Shown here: one piece after another, positions 7,858 to 18,128 of the stretch
Position numbering within the stretch: the first letter of the stretch is position 1
Layout: each line of letters opens with the position of its first letter
NCBI RefSeq assembly: GCF_000285575.1
Contig: NZ_HE611050.1
Coordinates: forward strand, 577,412-618,048
Length of the DNA stretch: 40,637 bases
Origin: Clostridium senegalense JC122
Lineage (GTDB): Bacteria > Bacillota > Clostridia > Clostridiales > Clostridiaceae
Direction of reading: 5' to 3'
The notes under the pieces: generated by a model
Seen by the model: only the letters and a program-made list of their open reading frames with translations
Told to the model about the DNA's origin: nothing
The model's database searches: none
Made by a program: the position numbers and the translations under genes

Positions 7858-10212
7858 TTATATTTCTTCTTTACTTAATAAAACTTGTCTTGGTTTACTT
7901 CCATTTCTCCCAGATATAATTCCGCGTTCTTCCATCTGATCAATAATTCTTGCCGCTCTATTATATCCTATTTTTAATCTTCTCTGCAACAGTGATGTAG
8001 ATGCTTGTTCTTCCTCAACTACTATTTTTATGGCTTCATTTAAAAGCTCATCACATTCACTATCTTGAGATGGTTTTATCCCTTCTTCTATTTGCTCAAT
8101 TATTTGTTCTGAATACACATGTTCTTCAATTTGATTTTTTATAAAACTAACAACTCTTTCTACCTCTTCTTCTGATACAAAAGCTCCTTGTATTCTTAGA
8201 GGCTTAGATTCCCCAACCGGATAAAATAACATGTCTCCTTTTCCCAGTAATTTTTCTGCACCAGATGAATCTAATATAGTTCTAGAGTCAATTTGACTTG
8301 AAACTGCAAAAGATATTCTTGAAGGTATATTAGCTTTTATAACTCCTGTAATTACATCTACAGAAGGTCTTTGTGTAGCTATAACTAAATGCATACCTGC
8401 CGCTCTAGCCATTTGCGCTAATCTTCCAATATAATCTTCAACATCGTGCGGACAAACCATCATAAGATCTGCAAGTTCATCTATAATAATTATTATCCAT
8501 GGAAGTTTCTCTTCCACGATTCCTTTAGATGCCATTTCATTATATCCTTCTACATTTCTTACTCCACTATCTGCAAAAATTTTATATCTTCTTGTCATTT
8601 CATTTACAGCCCAATTCAATGCACCTGCTGCTTTTTTAGGGTCAGTTACTACTGGAATTAAAAGATGTGGAATTCCATTATATACATTTAATTCTACAAC
8701 TTTAGGATCTATCAACACTAATTTCACTTCATCAGGTGAATATTTATACAAAATGCTCATAAGTAATGTGTTTATACATACACTTTTACCAGATCCTGTA
8801 GCTCCTGCCACAAGTAAATGAGGCATTTTAGTAAGATCTGATATAATAGAATTTCCTGCTATATCCTTTCCTAAACAAAAGGCTAAATTTTTATTAAAAT
8901 TATTAAATTCCTCAGATTCTATTACTTCTCTTAAGTATACCGCTGAAAGTTCTTTATTAGGCACTTCTATGCCAACAGCTGCCTTTCCTGGTATAGGTGC
9001 CTCTATTCTTACTCCTGAAGCCGCTAAGTTTAGAGCAATATCATCTGCTAAATTGACTATTTTACTTACTTTTACCCCTGCACTAGGTTGAAGTTCAAAT
9101 CTAGTTACTGATGGACCTTTTGTTACTTGTGTAACCTTTGCTTCTACTCCAAAACTTTGCAGAGTATCTTGAAGTTTACTTGCACTATTTAAAAGTTCTT
9201 TTTTATCACCTTTTTTTAATTGACTTTGATCATTTTTATAAAGCAAACTAATATCTGGATTTTTATAATTTAAAATCTTATTATTATTAAAGTCATTTAT
9301 ATTTAATTCTTCTACTTTTTCCTCTTGACTTAAATTATATTTTTTTATTCCATGAAAGCTATTTTTTGCTTTTTCATCTGAATTTTCAAAAGCAAAATCT
9401 GTATTATCACAATTTTTATCTTCTTCTTTTAAAAATTCTATAATTTTTATTTTATTATCATCATTATTCTCTTTTTTATTTGTAAGGTCAAAAAATGGGT
9501 TATCTAATGATATGTCTTCTGTTACTGCAACAGTATCATTTATTGGTATATCACTTTTTACAATTGTATTTTCAATGCTTTTATCTGAATTTTTAATTGT
9601 TGAACCTAAACTGGTAACCATATTTTTTGTAGTATGAATCATTTCTTTAATAGTACTATCTTTAATTAAAATTATTGCTAATAAATATACTGTTACAAAT
9701 ATAATATAGCTTCCTATACTTCCTAAAAGCTTATATAGCGGAAGAGTTATGAGATATCCTAGAACCCCTCCATGAACTATAGTATATGAGTTATAAACTA
9801 AATTAAGGCTTTTCATCAAGTTTCCATCTACATAATATTTAGGTAATGTAACCATTTGTACTATAAGAATAGTATTTATAATAAATAAAATTATTCCACA
9901 AACTTTTTTAGAAAACTCCATTTTCCCTTTAGTTATATAATTAAATCCTACAAAAATTAATATCAGTGGTAAGACATATGCTCCTATACCTACAATTCCA
10001 ACTAATAAATTATAAAGGAATACTCCTAAAACACCTGTAAAAGATTCTTTTTGATTAAAAAGAGTAGAACAAAGACTTAACAATATTATTAGTGCTAATA
10101 CTATTAATAATATTCCCTTCATTTCCTTGCTCATAGGTTTTGCTTGTTGTTTTTGTACCTTAGCTTTTGTCTTTTCCGACTTTTTTTTACCTTTTGTGCT
10201 ACTTCTTGCCAC
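7858..10212 (-). CDS. ftsK: FtsK/SpoIIIE DNA translocase
   Basis: Membrane-anchored hexameric ATPase that moves chromosomal DNA through the division septum or, as SpoIIIE, into the forespore. The protein has 784 residues: a Lys-rich start, four or five transmembrane segments between about 33 and 185, an Asn/Asp/Lys-rich linker (about 190-335), then the motor with Walker A GATGSGKS (470-477), Walker [14 protein letters not shown], and a C-terminal winged-helix gamma domain ([24 protein letters not shown]) that reads DNA polarity signals. The start is GTG with an ideal GGAGGTG site. It is a single-gene unit with its own promoter. Whether it is the vegetative FtsK or the sporulation SpoIIIE role, or both, cannot be told from this window. 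Confidence 0.95.
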   Translation of the reverse strand: MARSSTKGKKKSEKTKAKVQKQQAKPMSKEMKGILLIVLALIILLSLCSTLFNQKESFTGVLGVFLYNLLVGIVGIGAYVLPLILIFVGFNYITKGKMEFSKKVCGIILFIINTILIVQMVTLPKYYVDGNLMKSLNLVYNSYTIVHGGVLGYLITLPLYKLLGSIGSYIIFVTVYLLAIILIKDSTIKEMIHTTKNMVTSLGSTIKNSDKSIENTIVKSDIPINDTVAVTEDISLDNPFFDLTNKKENNDDNKIKIIEFLKEEDKNCDNTDFAFENSDEKAKNSFHGIKKYNLSQEEKVEELNINDFNNNKILNYKNPDISLLYKNDQSQLKKGDKKELLNSASKLQDTLQSFGVEAKVTQVTKGPSVTRFELQPSAGVKVSKIVNLADDIALNLAASGVRIEAPIPGKAAVGIEVPNKELSAVYLREVIESEEFNNFNKNLAFCLGKDIAGNSIISDLTKMPHLLVAGATGSGKSVCINTLLMSILYKYSPDEVKLVLIDPKVVELNVYNGIPHLLIPVVTDPKKAAGALNWAVNEMTRRYKIFADSGVRNVEGYNEMASKGIVEEKLPWIIIIIDELADLMMVCPHDVEDYIGRLAQMARAAGMHLVIATQRPSVDVITGVIKANIPSRISFAVSSQIDSRTILDSSGAEKLLGKGDMLFYPVGESKPLRIQGAFVSEEEVERVVSFIKNQIEEHVYSEQIIEQIEEGIKPSQDSECDELLNEAIKIVVEEEQASTSLLQRRLKIGYNRAARIIDQMEERGIISGRNGSKPRQVLLSKEEI

Positions 10213-10618
10213 TGTATCACCTCCGACATAATATATTTTAATTCTTTAACATAAAATAGAAATATATTAATTATATTTTTAAATAAATATGTAAAAAATT
10301 TCTGTTTAACTTAAAAATTATATTGACTACCATATATCTCTACAATATCCATTATAACCTTTTACAATATTTAAATCCATTTCATGAAATATTTTCATCT
10401 TATTCTTAAATAACATTATATATTATACTATATATTTTTTGTCTTTTTATATATATTTTTTAAATAGTACTATGTTTTTATATAAAATAATGCTTGTACA
10501 CTTTTATACTAAAATATACTATCAATATGATTTACAAATATATTTGAATTTAATCCACCTAACTTTAATTATAATAATGATCTATTTTAATTTCAAATTA
10601 AAAAATAGGTCCAAAGAC
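10213..10618. other. Intergenic region ftsK/tepA
   Basis: This 406-nt gap holds the ftsK promoter and AT-rich leader (10213-10345) and the tepA terminator next to 10619. Between about 10350 and 10590 I see only AT-rich DNA; a 62-codon open frame on the + strand there lacks a ribosome binding site and normal composition. Confidence 0.55.
10317..10345 (-). promoter_or_regulatory. Sigma-A promoter of ftsK
   Basis: Minus strand: -35 TTGTAG (10345-10340), 17-nt spacer, -10 TATAAT (10322-10317), about 105 nt before the GTG start. Confidence 0.55.
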
Positions 10619-10625
10619 CTATTTT
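10597..10625 (-). terminator. Intrinsic terminator of the ylmC-dapG-tepA operon
   Basis: Perfect 10-bp stem (arms 10602-10611 and 10616-10625) with a 4-nt loop, followed by six T on the minus strand. The tepA stop codon lies inside the 5' arm. Confidence 0.9.
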
Positions 10626-11353
10626 AAATTTGTTTTTATAAGCTCATTTAACTTATTTAAAGCTTGGGATATTCCACCAACCTCGTCAATCAATCCACAT
10701 TCTACAGCTTGTTTTCCTATAAGTATAGTTCCCATATCATTTAAAAGTTCATCCGTCTGAGCCATCAGTTTTCTTAATTCTTCTTCAGAAATTTTAGATG
10801 TCCTAACTATAAATTCTACTATTCTGTCTTGCATTTTTCTAAAATATTCAAAAGTTTGTGGTGCTCCTATAACTAAACCATTCATTCTTACTGGATGAAC
10901 TATCATCGTTGCTGTAGGTGATATAAAAGAATAATGTGATGATGTTGCTAGTGGCACACCTATTGAATGCCCTCCACCTATAACTAACGATACTGTAGGC
11001 TTTGTCAAACTATTAATCATTTCAGCTATAGCCAGACCTGCTTCTACATCTCCACCTACTGTATTCAATACAACTAATATTCCTTTTACATTTTTATCTC
11101 TTTCCATTGCAATTAATTGTGGAATTACATGTTCATATTTTGTAGTTTTTGTTTGCGGAGATCCTACGTTGTGCCCTTCAATTTGCCCAATTATAGGCAA
11201 TACCTGTATACTTTCATCTACTTCTGGAACACTTTGAACGCCTAATTCTTTAATATTTTCAATATTTTCACTAGCTCTTATTTCATCTTCATTTTTTTCC
11301 ACTTCACTTACAATATTCTTTGTTACTTCCTTTTCTTCTTTTTCTAAATTCAT
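10619..11353 (-). CDS. tepA: ClpP-family serine protease, TepA/YmfB type
   Basis: Member of the ClpP-like clan, the branch called translocation-enhancing protein TepA in Bacillus. Length is 244 residues: a charged N-terminal region of about 45 residues without a signal peptide, then the ClpP fold. [11 protein letters not shown] supplies the likely nucleophile Ser130, and [10 protein letters not shown] the likely catalytic His153; [15 protein letters not shown] is the typical substrate-groove segment. It lacks the ClpX/ClpA-partner context of true clpP. It is the last gene of the M16 peptidase-ylmC-dapG group. Its ribosome binding site (AGGGAGG, 7 nt before the ATG) is mostly buried in a perfect 10-bp hairpin. 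The exact substrate is unknown. Confidence 0.88.
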   Translation of the reverse strand: MNLEKEEKEVTKNIVSEVEKNEDEIRASENIENIKELGVQSVPEVDESIQVLPIIGQIEGHNVGSPQTKTTKYEHVIPQLIAMERDKNVKGILVVLNTVGGDVEAGLAIAEMINSLTKPTVSLVIGGGHSIGVPLATSSHYSFISPTATMIVHPVRMNGLVIGAPQTFEYFRKMQDRIVEFIVRTSKISEEELRKLMAQTDELLNDMGTILIGKQAVECGLIDEVGGISQALNKLNELIKTNLK

Positions 11354-11360
11354 AAAACAA

Positions 11361-11400
11361 CCTCCCTAAATGACATATTTATATTCTGTGCATTTAGGGA
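11361..11400 (-). promoter_or_regulatory. Hairpin covering the tepA ribosome binding site
   Basis: Minus strand: TCCCTAAATG (11400-11391) pairs perfectly with CATTTAGGGA (11372-11363). The second arm contains five of the seven bases of the AGGGAGG ribosome binding site (11367-11361). The first arm begins 11 nt after the dapG stop codon, so a ribosome ending on dapG could open it. Confidence 0.55.
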
Positions 11401-11411
11401 CATGGTTATAC

Positions 11412-12605
11412 TTATTGTTCTAAATTAAATTCTTTATGAAGAAGGTTTATAGCTGACTGTGTATTTATTTCCTCTACCAAACACCAAATTGTCATATGTG
11501 AGTCTGCTGTTTGTAAAACCTCTATATTTCCTTTAGTTAATGCCTTTAATATTCGTGCCATTACCCCTGGAACACCCTTCATTTTAGAACCTATTACAGC
11601 TATTTTACTGCAGTTTTCTATATAAGAATATTCTAAGTTAATTTCTTTTAATATAGATTTAAATTTATCTAAATCTTTACTTTCTATAGTAAATATTTTT
11701 TGCTTTGGAAACACACTAATAAGATCTATACTTATATTCTCATTTGCCAAAATCTCAAATAAATTTATATATTCTTCAGTGCCATTATGACTTACTGTTA
11801 TTTGGACTCTATCTTTAATATGTGTTATCCCAGTAATAATACTGCTAGATAAATCACAAATTTCATTTGAAATTGTAGTTCCTTCACAATCACTTAATGT
11901 ATTTTTAATAACTAATGGGATACCATATTTTTTTGATATTTCCACAGCTCTTGGATGTATAACTTTTGCCCCTTGATCTGCAAATTGAAACACTTCATCA
12001 TATCCTATTTGTTTTATAAGTGCAGCTTCAGAAACTATTCTAGGATCTGCAGTCATTATTCCATCTACATCTGTATATATATGAACTTCCTTAGCATTTA
12101 ACCCTGCTCCTAAAATTGCACCAGTAACATCACTTCCACCTCTACCTAGAGTTGTTAAGTATCCATCCTCGCCAATTCCTTGAAATCCTGCAACAACTGG
12201 AACAATTCCTTTTTCTAATAACTCAAGTATTCTCTTGGAATCAACATTTAATATAGTTGCATTTCCATAAGTATTATCTGTTTGTATCCCTGCAAGGCCT
12301 CCTGTTAATGGAACAGCATTAATATCTTCATTATATAATTCATTACACATTACCACTGTGCTTATTATTTCTCCACATCCCAAAATGGCATCTGTGGCTA
12401 ATAAGTTATTTCTTTTAAATTCATCATCTAATAATTGAAGCAACGTATCCGTTGCATAATTATCTCCTTTTCTTCCCATAGCAGAAACTACAACAACTGG
12501 ACTATATCCATTTTCTATAGCAGATTTAACCTTTTTTACAACTAAATTTCTATTATTTTTACTTGAAACAGAAGTTCCTCCAAATTTTTGCACTAGTATC
12601 TTCAT
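11412..12605 (-). CDS. dapG: Aspartate kinase, monofunctional
   Basis: Phosphorylates aspartate, the first step towards lysine, diaminopimelate, threonine and methionine. The 397-residue protein begins with the kinase motif KFGGTSV (7-13), has the TLGRGGSDVTGAILGAGLNA nucleotide-binding segment, and ends with two ACT domains (about 260-397) expected to bind a feedback amino acid. Size and single function match the Bacillus DapG/LysC group. By position next to ymxH/ylmC and ymxG-like genes it corresponds to dapG, but the asd, dapA and dipicolinate synthase genes found beside it in Bacillus are absent here. The ATG has a GGGGGTG site; it follows ylmC by 13 nt. Confidence 0.93.
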   Translation of the reverse strand: MKILVQKFGGTSVSSKNNRNLVVKKVKSAIENGYSPVVVVSAMGRKGDNYATDTLLQLLDDEFKRNNLLATDAILGCGEIISTVVMCNELYNEDINAVPLTGGLAGIQTDNTYGNATILNVDSKRILELLEKGIVPVVAGFQGIGEDGYLTTLGRGGSDVTGAILGAGLNAKEVHIYTDVDGIMTADPRIVSEAALIKQIGYDEVFQFADQGAKVIHPRAVEISKKYGIPLVIKNTLSDCEGTTISNEICDLSSSIITGITHIKDRVQITVSHNGTEEYINLFEILANENISIDLISVFPKQKIFTIESKDLDKFKSILKEINLEYSYIENCSKIAVIGSKMKGVPGVMARILKALTKGNIEVLQTADSHMTIWCLVEEINTQSAINLLHKEFNLEQ

Positions 12606-12618
12606 TAATACACCCCCG

Positions 12619-12894
12619 TTATATATGAGACCTTTTTAAAACTTCATCCTCTACATCAATTATTATAGTTCTTGATCCAATCTTCTTTACATGTTCCCAT
12701 GGTACTTCCATAAGCCCATTACTTTTTAAAAAGCTAAATCCAGATTTGTTTTCATTTAACAATAATAATTTTAATACACCTTGTTCATCTATAACAATAT
12801 CGTTATTGGCTAAAAAATTGTATTTATCTCCGTCATTGATATTTATAATCTCATATCTCTCCATTTCACTTAAATATTTAATATTTTCCTCCAT
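12619..12894 (-). CDS. ymxH: YlmC/YmxH-family PRC-barrel protein
   Basis: Small (91 residues) protein of the YlmC/YmxH family, a PRC-barrel-like fold linked to sporulation in Firmicutes. Its middle and end (VPWEHVKKIGSRTIIIDVEDE) match the family pattern in which a short beta-barrel ends with a conserved 'V.kIG...IiVD' segment. There is no signal peptide or membrane helix. The ATG has a run of six G as ribosome binding site. It lies between the M16 peptidase (75 nt upstream) and dapG (13 nt downstream), the order seen in many clostridia. Molecular function is unknown. Confidence 0.8.
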   Translation of the reverse strand: MEENIKYLSEMERYEIININDGDKYNFLANNDIVIDEQGVLKLLLLNENKSGFSFLKSNGLMEVPWEHVKKIGSRTIIIDVEDEVLKRSHI

Positions 12895-12969
12895 AGTTAC
12901 CCCCCATTTCTTTTATGTATATAAAGATAACTATGACTCTGTCTTTATATTTATGATATAAATTATCTA

Positions 12970-14244
12970 TTATTTTTCTATATTAATTATATTTTCTTTA
13001 TAATATTCATTTAATATATTTATGTCTTTACCTACAAATGCTGAATTAACAACACCTTGTTTGAATGTCTTATCTAGCACCCTCTCTACACTGTCCATAT
13101 CTATCTTATCAATTTTATTTATTACATCCATAGGTGTATTTATTTTATTTTGAAACATAACAGATTTTCCATTACTAAACATTCTGCTGCTAGTACTTTC
13201 TAATCCTAATATATAATTTCCCTTTAATTGTTCCTTAGTTTTAGCTAATTTATTATTATCTATTTTCTTATTAGCAAACTTATACACTTCATCACTTATT
13301 GCTTCTAAAGCATATTTAGCATGTTTAGGATTTAATCCAGCATAAACATTAATTAACCCATTATTAACATGTGAAGTCATATACATGTATATTGAATAAC
13401 ACACCCCTAATTCTTCTCTTATTTTTTGAAATAATAAAGATGAAGCTCCTCCTCCTAAAATATTGGATAATAATATAGATGTATATAAATCGTTATCTCC
13501 TACTTTAAATCCATTCAATCCTAAATTTATGTGAAGTTGTTCTATATCTTTCTTTCTAAAACAATTATTTTTTAATATTTTTGGTGTTGAGTATAAAGTT
13601 ATATTTTTATTTACTGATTGCCATTTTCCAAAATAATCCTCTACTAACTTTTCTATTTTGTTCATATCTAATTTTCCACATATAGATATGACACAATTTT
13701 CTGGTATGTAGTGAGCTTTAACATAATCTACCAATAAAGTTTTATTAAATGCTTTTACAGTAGATTGACTTCCTAAAATAGGAAGTGATAATCCATCATC
13801 ACCCCAAGCAGCTTTTGCATGTAAATCGCCAAGTACATCTTCTGGATTATCTTCACTCATATTTATTTCCTCTATTACAACACCTTTTTCTTTCTCTATA
13901 TCATCTTCATTGAATAAACTATTAAATAACATATCAGATAAAATTTCTAATCCAAGTTCTAGGTGTGTGTCTAAAGTTTTTATATAGTAGCACGTAGCCT
14001 CTTTACCTGTAAAGGCATTTATTTGACCACCTACATCTTCAATTTCTTCTGCGATCTCTTTAGATGTTCTATTTTCTGTACCTTTAAATAACATGTGTTC
14101 TATAAAATGGGATATTCCATTATTGCTTAGATTTTCTTTTCTTGACCCATTCTCTACCCATAATCCTATAGAAACTGAATTAAAGTGCTCAATATTCTCA
14201 ACAACTACCCGTAATCCATTATTAAGTCTAAATAAATTATACAT
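12970..14244 (-). CDS. M16-family zinc metallopeptidase (YmxG/MlpA type)
   Basis: Predicted cytosolic insulinase/processing-peptidase relative, 424 residues. The inverted zinc motif HFIEH (His46, Glu49, His50) is intact and the third ligand is likely Glu126 in VIEEINMSED, the normal distance downstream. The second half contains the usual non-catalytic M16 domain. Location directly before ylmC and dapG matches Bacillus ymxG (mlpA) and the clostridial equivalent, and family members are often named 'processing protease'. It opens the group with its own promoter and an AAGGAGAAG site. Its natural substrate is not known. Confidence 0.9.
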   Translation of the reverse strand: MYNLFRLNNGLRVVVENIEHFNSVSIGLWVENGSRKENLSNNGISHFIEHMLFKGTENRTSKEIAEEIEDVGGQINAFTGKEATCYYIKTLDTHLELGLEILSDMLFNSLFNEDDIEKEKGVVIEEINMSEDNPEDVLGDLHAKAAWGDDGLSLPILGSQSTVKAFNKTLLVDYVKAHYIPENCVISICGKLDMNKIEKLVEDYFGKWQSVNKNITLYSTPKILKNNCFRKKDIEQLHINLGLNGFKVGDNDLYTSILLSNILGGGASSLLFQKIREELGVCYSIYMYMTSHVNNGLINVYAGLNPKHAKYALEAISDEVYKFANKKIDNNKLAKTKEQLKGNYILGLESTSSRMFSNGKSVMFQNKINTPMDVINKIDKIDMDSVERVLDKTFKQGVVNSAFVGKDINILNEYYKENIINIEK

Positions 14245-14284
14245 TTTCTTCTCCTTGTTGAAGGTATTTTTAAAATTTATTATA

Positions 14285-14313
14285 AATATAATCTATATTT
14301 TGGTAAAAATCAA
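14285..14313 (-). promoter_or_regulatory. Promoter of the M16 peptidase operon
   Basis: Minus strand: -35 TTGATT (14313-14308), 17-nt spacer, -10 TATATT (14290-14285), about 45 nt before the ATG. Confidence 0.5.
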
Positions 14314-14512
14314 TATAAACAATTTTATTTCTATATTAATTTAAAATCTTTTATTATAAGTTCTTATATTATTATTTAAGATTATCGAATTATATATACC
14401 TATTAAAATAAACATTATATATTTCCATCTTTTAAAGTTTAAAATTAATTACATATTAACAAGAGTATATTTATAATAAATTTTAATTCAAATCTATTTT
14501 ACTATATAATTG

Positions 14513-14542
14513 CATAAAAAAATAAAAAGGCAATAAGCCCTT
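14513..14542 (-). terminator. Intrinsic terminator of pnp
   Basis: Minus strand: AAGGGC (14542-14537) pairs with GCCTTT (14531-14526, one G-U) around a 5-nt loop, then T-rich TTATTTTTTT. It begins 11 nt after the pnp stop. Confidence 0.75.
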
Positions 14543-14553
14543 CTATTTATAAA

Positions 14554-16662
14554 TTACTTTTCTTCGTTATTACCTTGAGTATCTTTAATTGCATCTTTTC
14601 TTGAAAGATTGATTCTTCCTTGATTATCTATTTCAGTAACTTTTACTAAAATTTCATCACCAACTGATACAATATCTTCTACTTTATTTACTCTTTCTGC
14701 ATCTAGTTTAGATATGTGAACTAAACCTTCTTTTTTAGGCATGATTTCTACAAATGCTCCAAATGCAGCTATTTTAGTTACTTTACCTAAATAAATTTCA
14801 CCAACTTCGACTTCTTTAGTTATATCTTTTATCATTTTTAATGCTGCATTAGCACTTTCACTGTCATTAGACATTATAACTACTTTACCATCATCATTAG
14901 TATCTATTTTTACCCCTGTGTCAGCAATAATTTGTTTTATTGTCTTTCCACCAGGTCCTATTATATCTCTTATCTTATCTGGGTGAACAGTAATACTATA
15001 CATTCTTGGCGCGTACTCAGATAATTCTTCTCTTGGCGCTGGTATACAATCCTTTATCTTATCTAAAATATAAAGTCTAGCAACTTTAGCTTTTTCTATA
15101 GATTGTCTTATACAATTTTTAGATAAGCCTTTTATTTTTGTATCTACTTGTATAGATGTTATTCCTTCTTCAGTACCAGCTACTTTAAAGTCCATATCTC
15201 CAAAGAAATCTTCTATTCCTTGAATATCAGTTAAAACTTCTTCTTCAGTTAAATCTTCACTAGTAATCAATCCCATCGCTATACCAGCTGCTGGTCTTTT
15301 TATTGGAACACCTGCATCTAATAGCGCTAATGTACTACCACACACACTTGCTTGAGATGTTGAACCGTTTGAGCTTAAAACTTCAGAAACTAATCTTATA
15401 GTATACGGGAACTCTTCTATTGAAGGTATAAGTGGTTCTAAAGCTCTTTCTGCTAAAGCTCCATGGCCTATTTCTCTTCTTCCTGGTCCTCTTAATGGTC
15501 TAACTTCTCCTACGCTATAAGCTGGGAAATTATAATGGTGCATATATCTTTTAAATTCTTCTTCACCTAAACCATCTATTATTTGGACATCTCCTAAAGC
15601 TCCTAATGTAGCAACAGTCATAACTTGAGTTAATCCTCTTGTAAATAGCCCTGTACCATGAGTTCTAGGTAATATTCCTGTTTCACAGCTGATTTTTCTT
15701 ATTTCTTCAAAACCTCTTCCATCTGGTCTTCTTTTTTCTTTTAGTAACATATTTCTTACTACTTCTTTTTGAATACCATATATTACTTCAGCTATATCAC
15801 TCATTTTATCTTCATATTTTTCGCCAAAGGCTTCATTTATTTTTTCTTTAATTTCAGAAATTCTTATATTTCTTTCATCTTTATCAGTGATATACATAGC
15901 TTCTTTTAACATTTCAAAAGAAAATTCTCTTATATCTTTTTCTAAACTTTCTTCTACTTTATGAAGTTCTGGTGTAATTTTTTCTTTTCCAAACTTAGCC
16001 CTAGCTTCTTCTTGGAATTTAACCATTTGTTGACATTGATCAAATCCATAATTTATAGCTTCAATCATAGTTTCCTCAGGTATTTCATCTCCACCAGCCT
16101 CTATCATCATAACTCTGTCTTTTGTAGCACAAACTGTTAATGATAATGAACTTTTTTCTCTTTCAGCTGCTGTAGGATTTGTTATAAATTCTCCATCTAT
16201 AAGTCCTACTGAAACTGTTCCTACTGGATCTACAAATGGAATACTTGATAAATATAATGCAGTTGATGCTGCATTCATTGCTAATATGTCTGGAACATTG
16301 TCTTGCTCTACAGATACTACAGTACAAACAACTTGAACATCATTTCTATATCCCTTTGGAAATAAAGGTCTTATAGGTCTATCTATAGCTCTACCATTTA
16401 ATACTGCTTTTTCCGAAGGCTTACCTTCCCTTTTTATAAATCCTCCTGGAATTTTTCCTACTGAATATAATCTTTCTTCATATTCAACACTTAGAGGGAA
16501 AAAGTCTATTCCTGCTCTAGGCTGTTCTGATGCATTTACATTAACAAGTACAACTGTGTCTCCATAATTCATGAAGAGCGCACAATCAGAAAGCATTCCT
16601 ACTTTACCATATTCAACTTTCATTTGTCTTCCTGCCACAGTGGTTTCTAATGTGTGAATCAT
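14554..16662 (-). CDS. pnp: Polyribonucleotide nucleotidyltransferase (PNPase)
   Basis: Phosphorolytic 3'-5' exoribonuclease, trimeric, acting in mRNA turnover. From the ATG at 16662 the protein is 702 residues. It shows two RNase PH-like domains (the second with [12 protein letters not shown] and [26 protein letters not shown]), a KH domain ([17 protein letters not shown]) and a C-terminal S1 domain ([15 protein letters not shown]...GLVHISKL). A TTG six codons earlier overlaps the AAAGGAGGC ribosome binding site and is rejected as the start. It follows rpsO by 105 nt, with a GC-rich hairpin between, the conserved rpsO-pnp order in which PNPase often controls its own mRNA. Confidence 0.97.
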   Translation of the reverse strand: MIHTLETTVAGRQMKVEYGKVGMLSDCALFMNYGDTVVLVNVNASEQPRAGIDFFPLSVEYEERLYSVGKIPGGFIKREGKPSEKAVLNGRAIDRPIRPLFPKGYRNDVQVVCTVVSVEQDNVPDILAMNAASTALYLSSIPFVDPVGTVSVGLIDGEFITNPTAAEREKSSLSLTVCATKDRVMMIEAGGDEIPEETMIEAINYGFDQCQQMVKFQEEARAKFGKEKITPELHKVEESLEKDIREFSFEMLKEAMYITDKDERNIRISEIKEKINEAFGEKYEDKMSDIAEVIYGIQKEVVRNMLLKEKRRPDGRGFEEIRKISCETGILPRTHGTGLFTRGLTQVMTVATLGALGDVQIIDGLGEEEFKRYMHHYNFPAYSVGEVRPLRGPGRREIGHGALAERALEPLIPSIEEFPYTIRLVSEVLSSNGSTSQASVCGSTLALLDAGVPIKRPAAGIAMGLITSEDLTEEEVLTDIQGIEDFFGDMDFKVAGTEEGITSIQVDTKIKGLSKNCIRQSIEKAKVARLYILDKIKDCIPAPREELSEYAPRMYSITVHPDKIRDIIGPGGKTIKQIIADTGVKIDTNDDGKVVIMSNDSESANAALKMIKDITKEVEVGEIYLGKVTKIAAFGAFVEIMPKKEGLVHISKLDAERVNKVEDIVSVGDEILVKVTEIDNQGRINLSRKDAIKDTQGNNEEK

Positions 16663-16739
16663 TTGTTTGCCTCCTTTCAATTATTATAATTACTTTATTA
16701 TTTGTAACTATATTATTTATAATTTTTTTCATTTACCTA

Positions 16740-16766
16740 AAATAATAGAGCGGCACAGCCGCTCTA
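16740..16766 (-). terminator. GC-rich hairpin after rpsO (terminator or processing site)
   Basis: Perfect 9-bp stem (arms 16746-16754 and 16758-16766, core AGAGCGGC) with a 3-nt loop, starting just after the rpsO stop. The following minus-strand bases TTATTTTAGG are only a modest U tract, so partial read-through into pnp is likely. Confidence 0.75.
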
Positions 16767-16767
16767 A

Positions 16768-17031
16768 TTATTTTCTTATTCCTAACTCAGCTATTAAAGC
16801 ACGATATCTTTCTATATCTTGCTTCTTTAAATAGTTTAAAAGACCTTTTCTTTGTCCAACCATCATTAGTAGACCTCTTCTTGAATGGTGGTCTTTTTTG
16901 TGAACTTTTAAGTGCTCAGTTAATTCTTTTATTCTTGCGCTTAATAAAGCCACTTGAACTTCTGGTGATCCTGTGTCTCCTTCTGTTCTTGCGAATTTAG
17001 CTATTATTTCTTGTTTTCTTGCCTTATCCAT
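16768..17031 (-). CDS. rpsO: 30S ribosomal protein S15
   Basis: Primary 16S rRNA-binding protein needed for assembly of the 30S platform. It has 87 residues, the normal length, with [22 protein letters not shown] carrying the conserved His/Asp/Ser-Arg-Arg rRNA contact residues. The ATG has a GGAGGTG site. It has its own promoter just after ribF and a leader that can fold into a long interrupted stem, as expected if S15 controls its own translation. Confidence 0.98.
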   Translation of the reverse strand: MDKARKQEIIAKFARTEGDTGSPEVQVALLSARIKELTEHLKVHKKDHHSRRGLLMMVGQRKGLLNYLKKQDIERYRALIAELGIRK

Positions 17032-17058
17032 GTGTAAAACACCTCCGATTGTAATATC

Positions 17059-17106
17059 CCCTTATTCCAAGTAGTCCGTTGGCAATTCAGTAAACTTAGC
17101 ATAAGG
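17059..17106 (-). promoter_or_regulatory. Structured rpsO leader, candidate S15 autoregulatory element
   Basis: Minus strand: CCTTAT (17106-17101) pairs with ATAAGG (17065-17060); one G/A mismatch; then CTAAGT (17099-17094) pairs with ACTTGG (17072-17067). The two helices stack into a 13-step stem with a ~21-nt loop, ending about 14 nt before the ribosome binding site. S15 autoregulation through leader RNA is known in several bacteria, with differing structures; assignment here is inference. Confidence 0.45.
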
Positions 17107-17115
17107 TTCAAAGAA

Positions 17116-17144
17116 ATTATATCAAATAAAATTATCTTTGTAAA
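17116..17144 (-). promoter_or_regulatory. Sigma-A promoter of rpsO
   Basis: Minus strand: -35 TTTACA (17144-17139), 17-nt spacer, -10 TATAAT (17121-17116). It starts 10 nt after the ribF stop; no terminator separates ribF from it. Confidence 0.65.
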
Positions 17145-17154
17145 TTATTTATTG

Positions 17155-18117
17155 CTAATTTATATTTATATTTAGTTTTATACTTATATTTTTGACAAAT
17201 TCTTTATCTTTATTCAATTGATTTACTAAATCTTCTATTATATTAAATTTTTTTTCTTCTCTAATTTTATGTACAAAATATAACTCTACAGATTCACCAT
17301 AAATCTCTTTATCAAAATCAAAAATATTTGTCTCTACGCTAAGACTTTTTCCGTTAACTGTAGGATTAAATCCTATATTAGTCATAGCATGATACACATC
17401 ACCTTTATATTTTACTAATGTATAATATACACCTCTACTAGGTAATACTAATTTATTATCATACTTTAAATTTATAGTAGGAAATCCCATTATTTTACTA
17501 CCTATTTGTTTTCCTTTTATAACATTACCTGAAAGAGAGTATGTTCTTCCTAGCATTTCATTTGATTTTTCTAGATTTCCTTCTTTTATATACTTTCGTA
17601 TTTTAGAACTACTGATTACCTCATCTTCTATTTTTACTGGCTCAACTATACAAAGAGAAAAATTTAGTAATTTACTATATTTCTTTAATAAATTAACATC
17701 TCCTAAGTTTTTATATCCAAATTTATAATTAAATCCTACAACTATACCTTTTACATTATAAGTTTCAACTAATTTTATTATAAATTCTTCTGGAGATATT
17801 TGCATAAGTTTTTTGTCAAAGGTCATAAAATTTAAAATATCTAATCCCAAATTTTCTAGCACCTTAATTTTATTTTTATTATCCATAATAAGTTTAGGTG
17901 CTATAACACTATTTATAGTTACTAATGGATGAGGATAAAATGTACAGACCATTGACTTTGCATTTTTACTTTTATTGCTTAAATTAAATTTTCTAGTCAT
18001 TTCAATTGTTTGCTCTATTAGTTTTTGATGTCCCAAGTGAATTCCATCAAAACTCCCCAATGCAACAAAAGTATCTGTGTTTATTTTTTCAGAAAAATTA
18101 TCCCTCAATACTTTCAT
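17155..18117 (-). CDS. ribF: Bifunctional riboflavin kinase/FAD synthetase
   Basis: Makes FMN from riboflavin and FAD from FMN. The 320-residue protein has an N-terminal nucleotidyltransferase domain with GSFDGIHLGH (22-31) and FYPHP, then SSSKIRKYIKEGN, and a C-terminal riboflavin kinase domain with GFPTINLKY and GVYYTLVKY. The order after truB in the infB operon is standard in Firmicutes. An out-of-frame ATG lies 4 nt before the chosen ATG; the family start MKVLRDNF fits the latter, 8 nt after a GAGGT site. Confidence 0.95.
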   Translation of the reverse strand: MKVLRDNFSEKINTDTFVALGSFDGIHLGHQKLIEQTIEMTRKFNLSNKSKNAKSMVCTFYPHPLVTINSVIAPKLIMDNKNKIKVLENLGLDILNFMTFDKKLMQISPEEFIIKLVETYNVKGIVVGFNYKFGYKNLGDVNLLKKYSKLLNFSLCIVEPVKIEDEVISSSKIRKYIKEGNLEKSNEMLGRTYSLSGNVIKGKQIGSKIMGFPTINLKYDNKLVLPSRGVYYTLVKYKGDVYHAMTNIGFNPTVNGKSLSVETNIFDFDKEIYGESVELYFVHKIREEKKFNIIEDLVNQLNKDKEFVKNISIKLNININ

Positions 18118-18128
18118 ACATAATACCT

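Larger units (their letters stand above)
14245..14553. other. Intergenic region M16 peptidase/pnp
   Basis: This 309-nt gap contains the peptidase promoter (14285-14313) and the pnp terminator (14513-14542). The ~200 nt between are AT-rich without a visible element. Confidence 0.6.
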
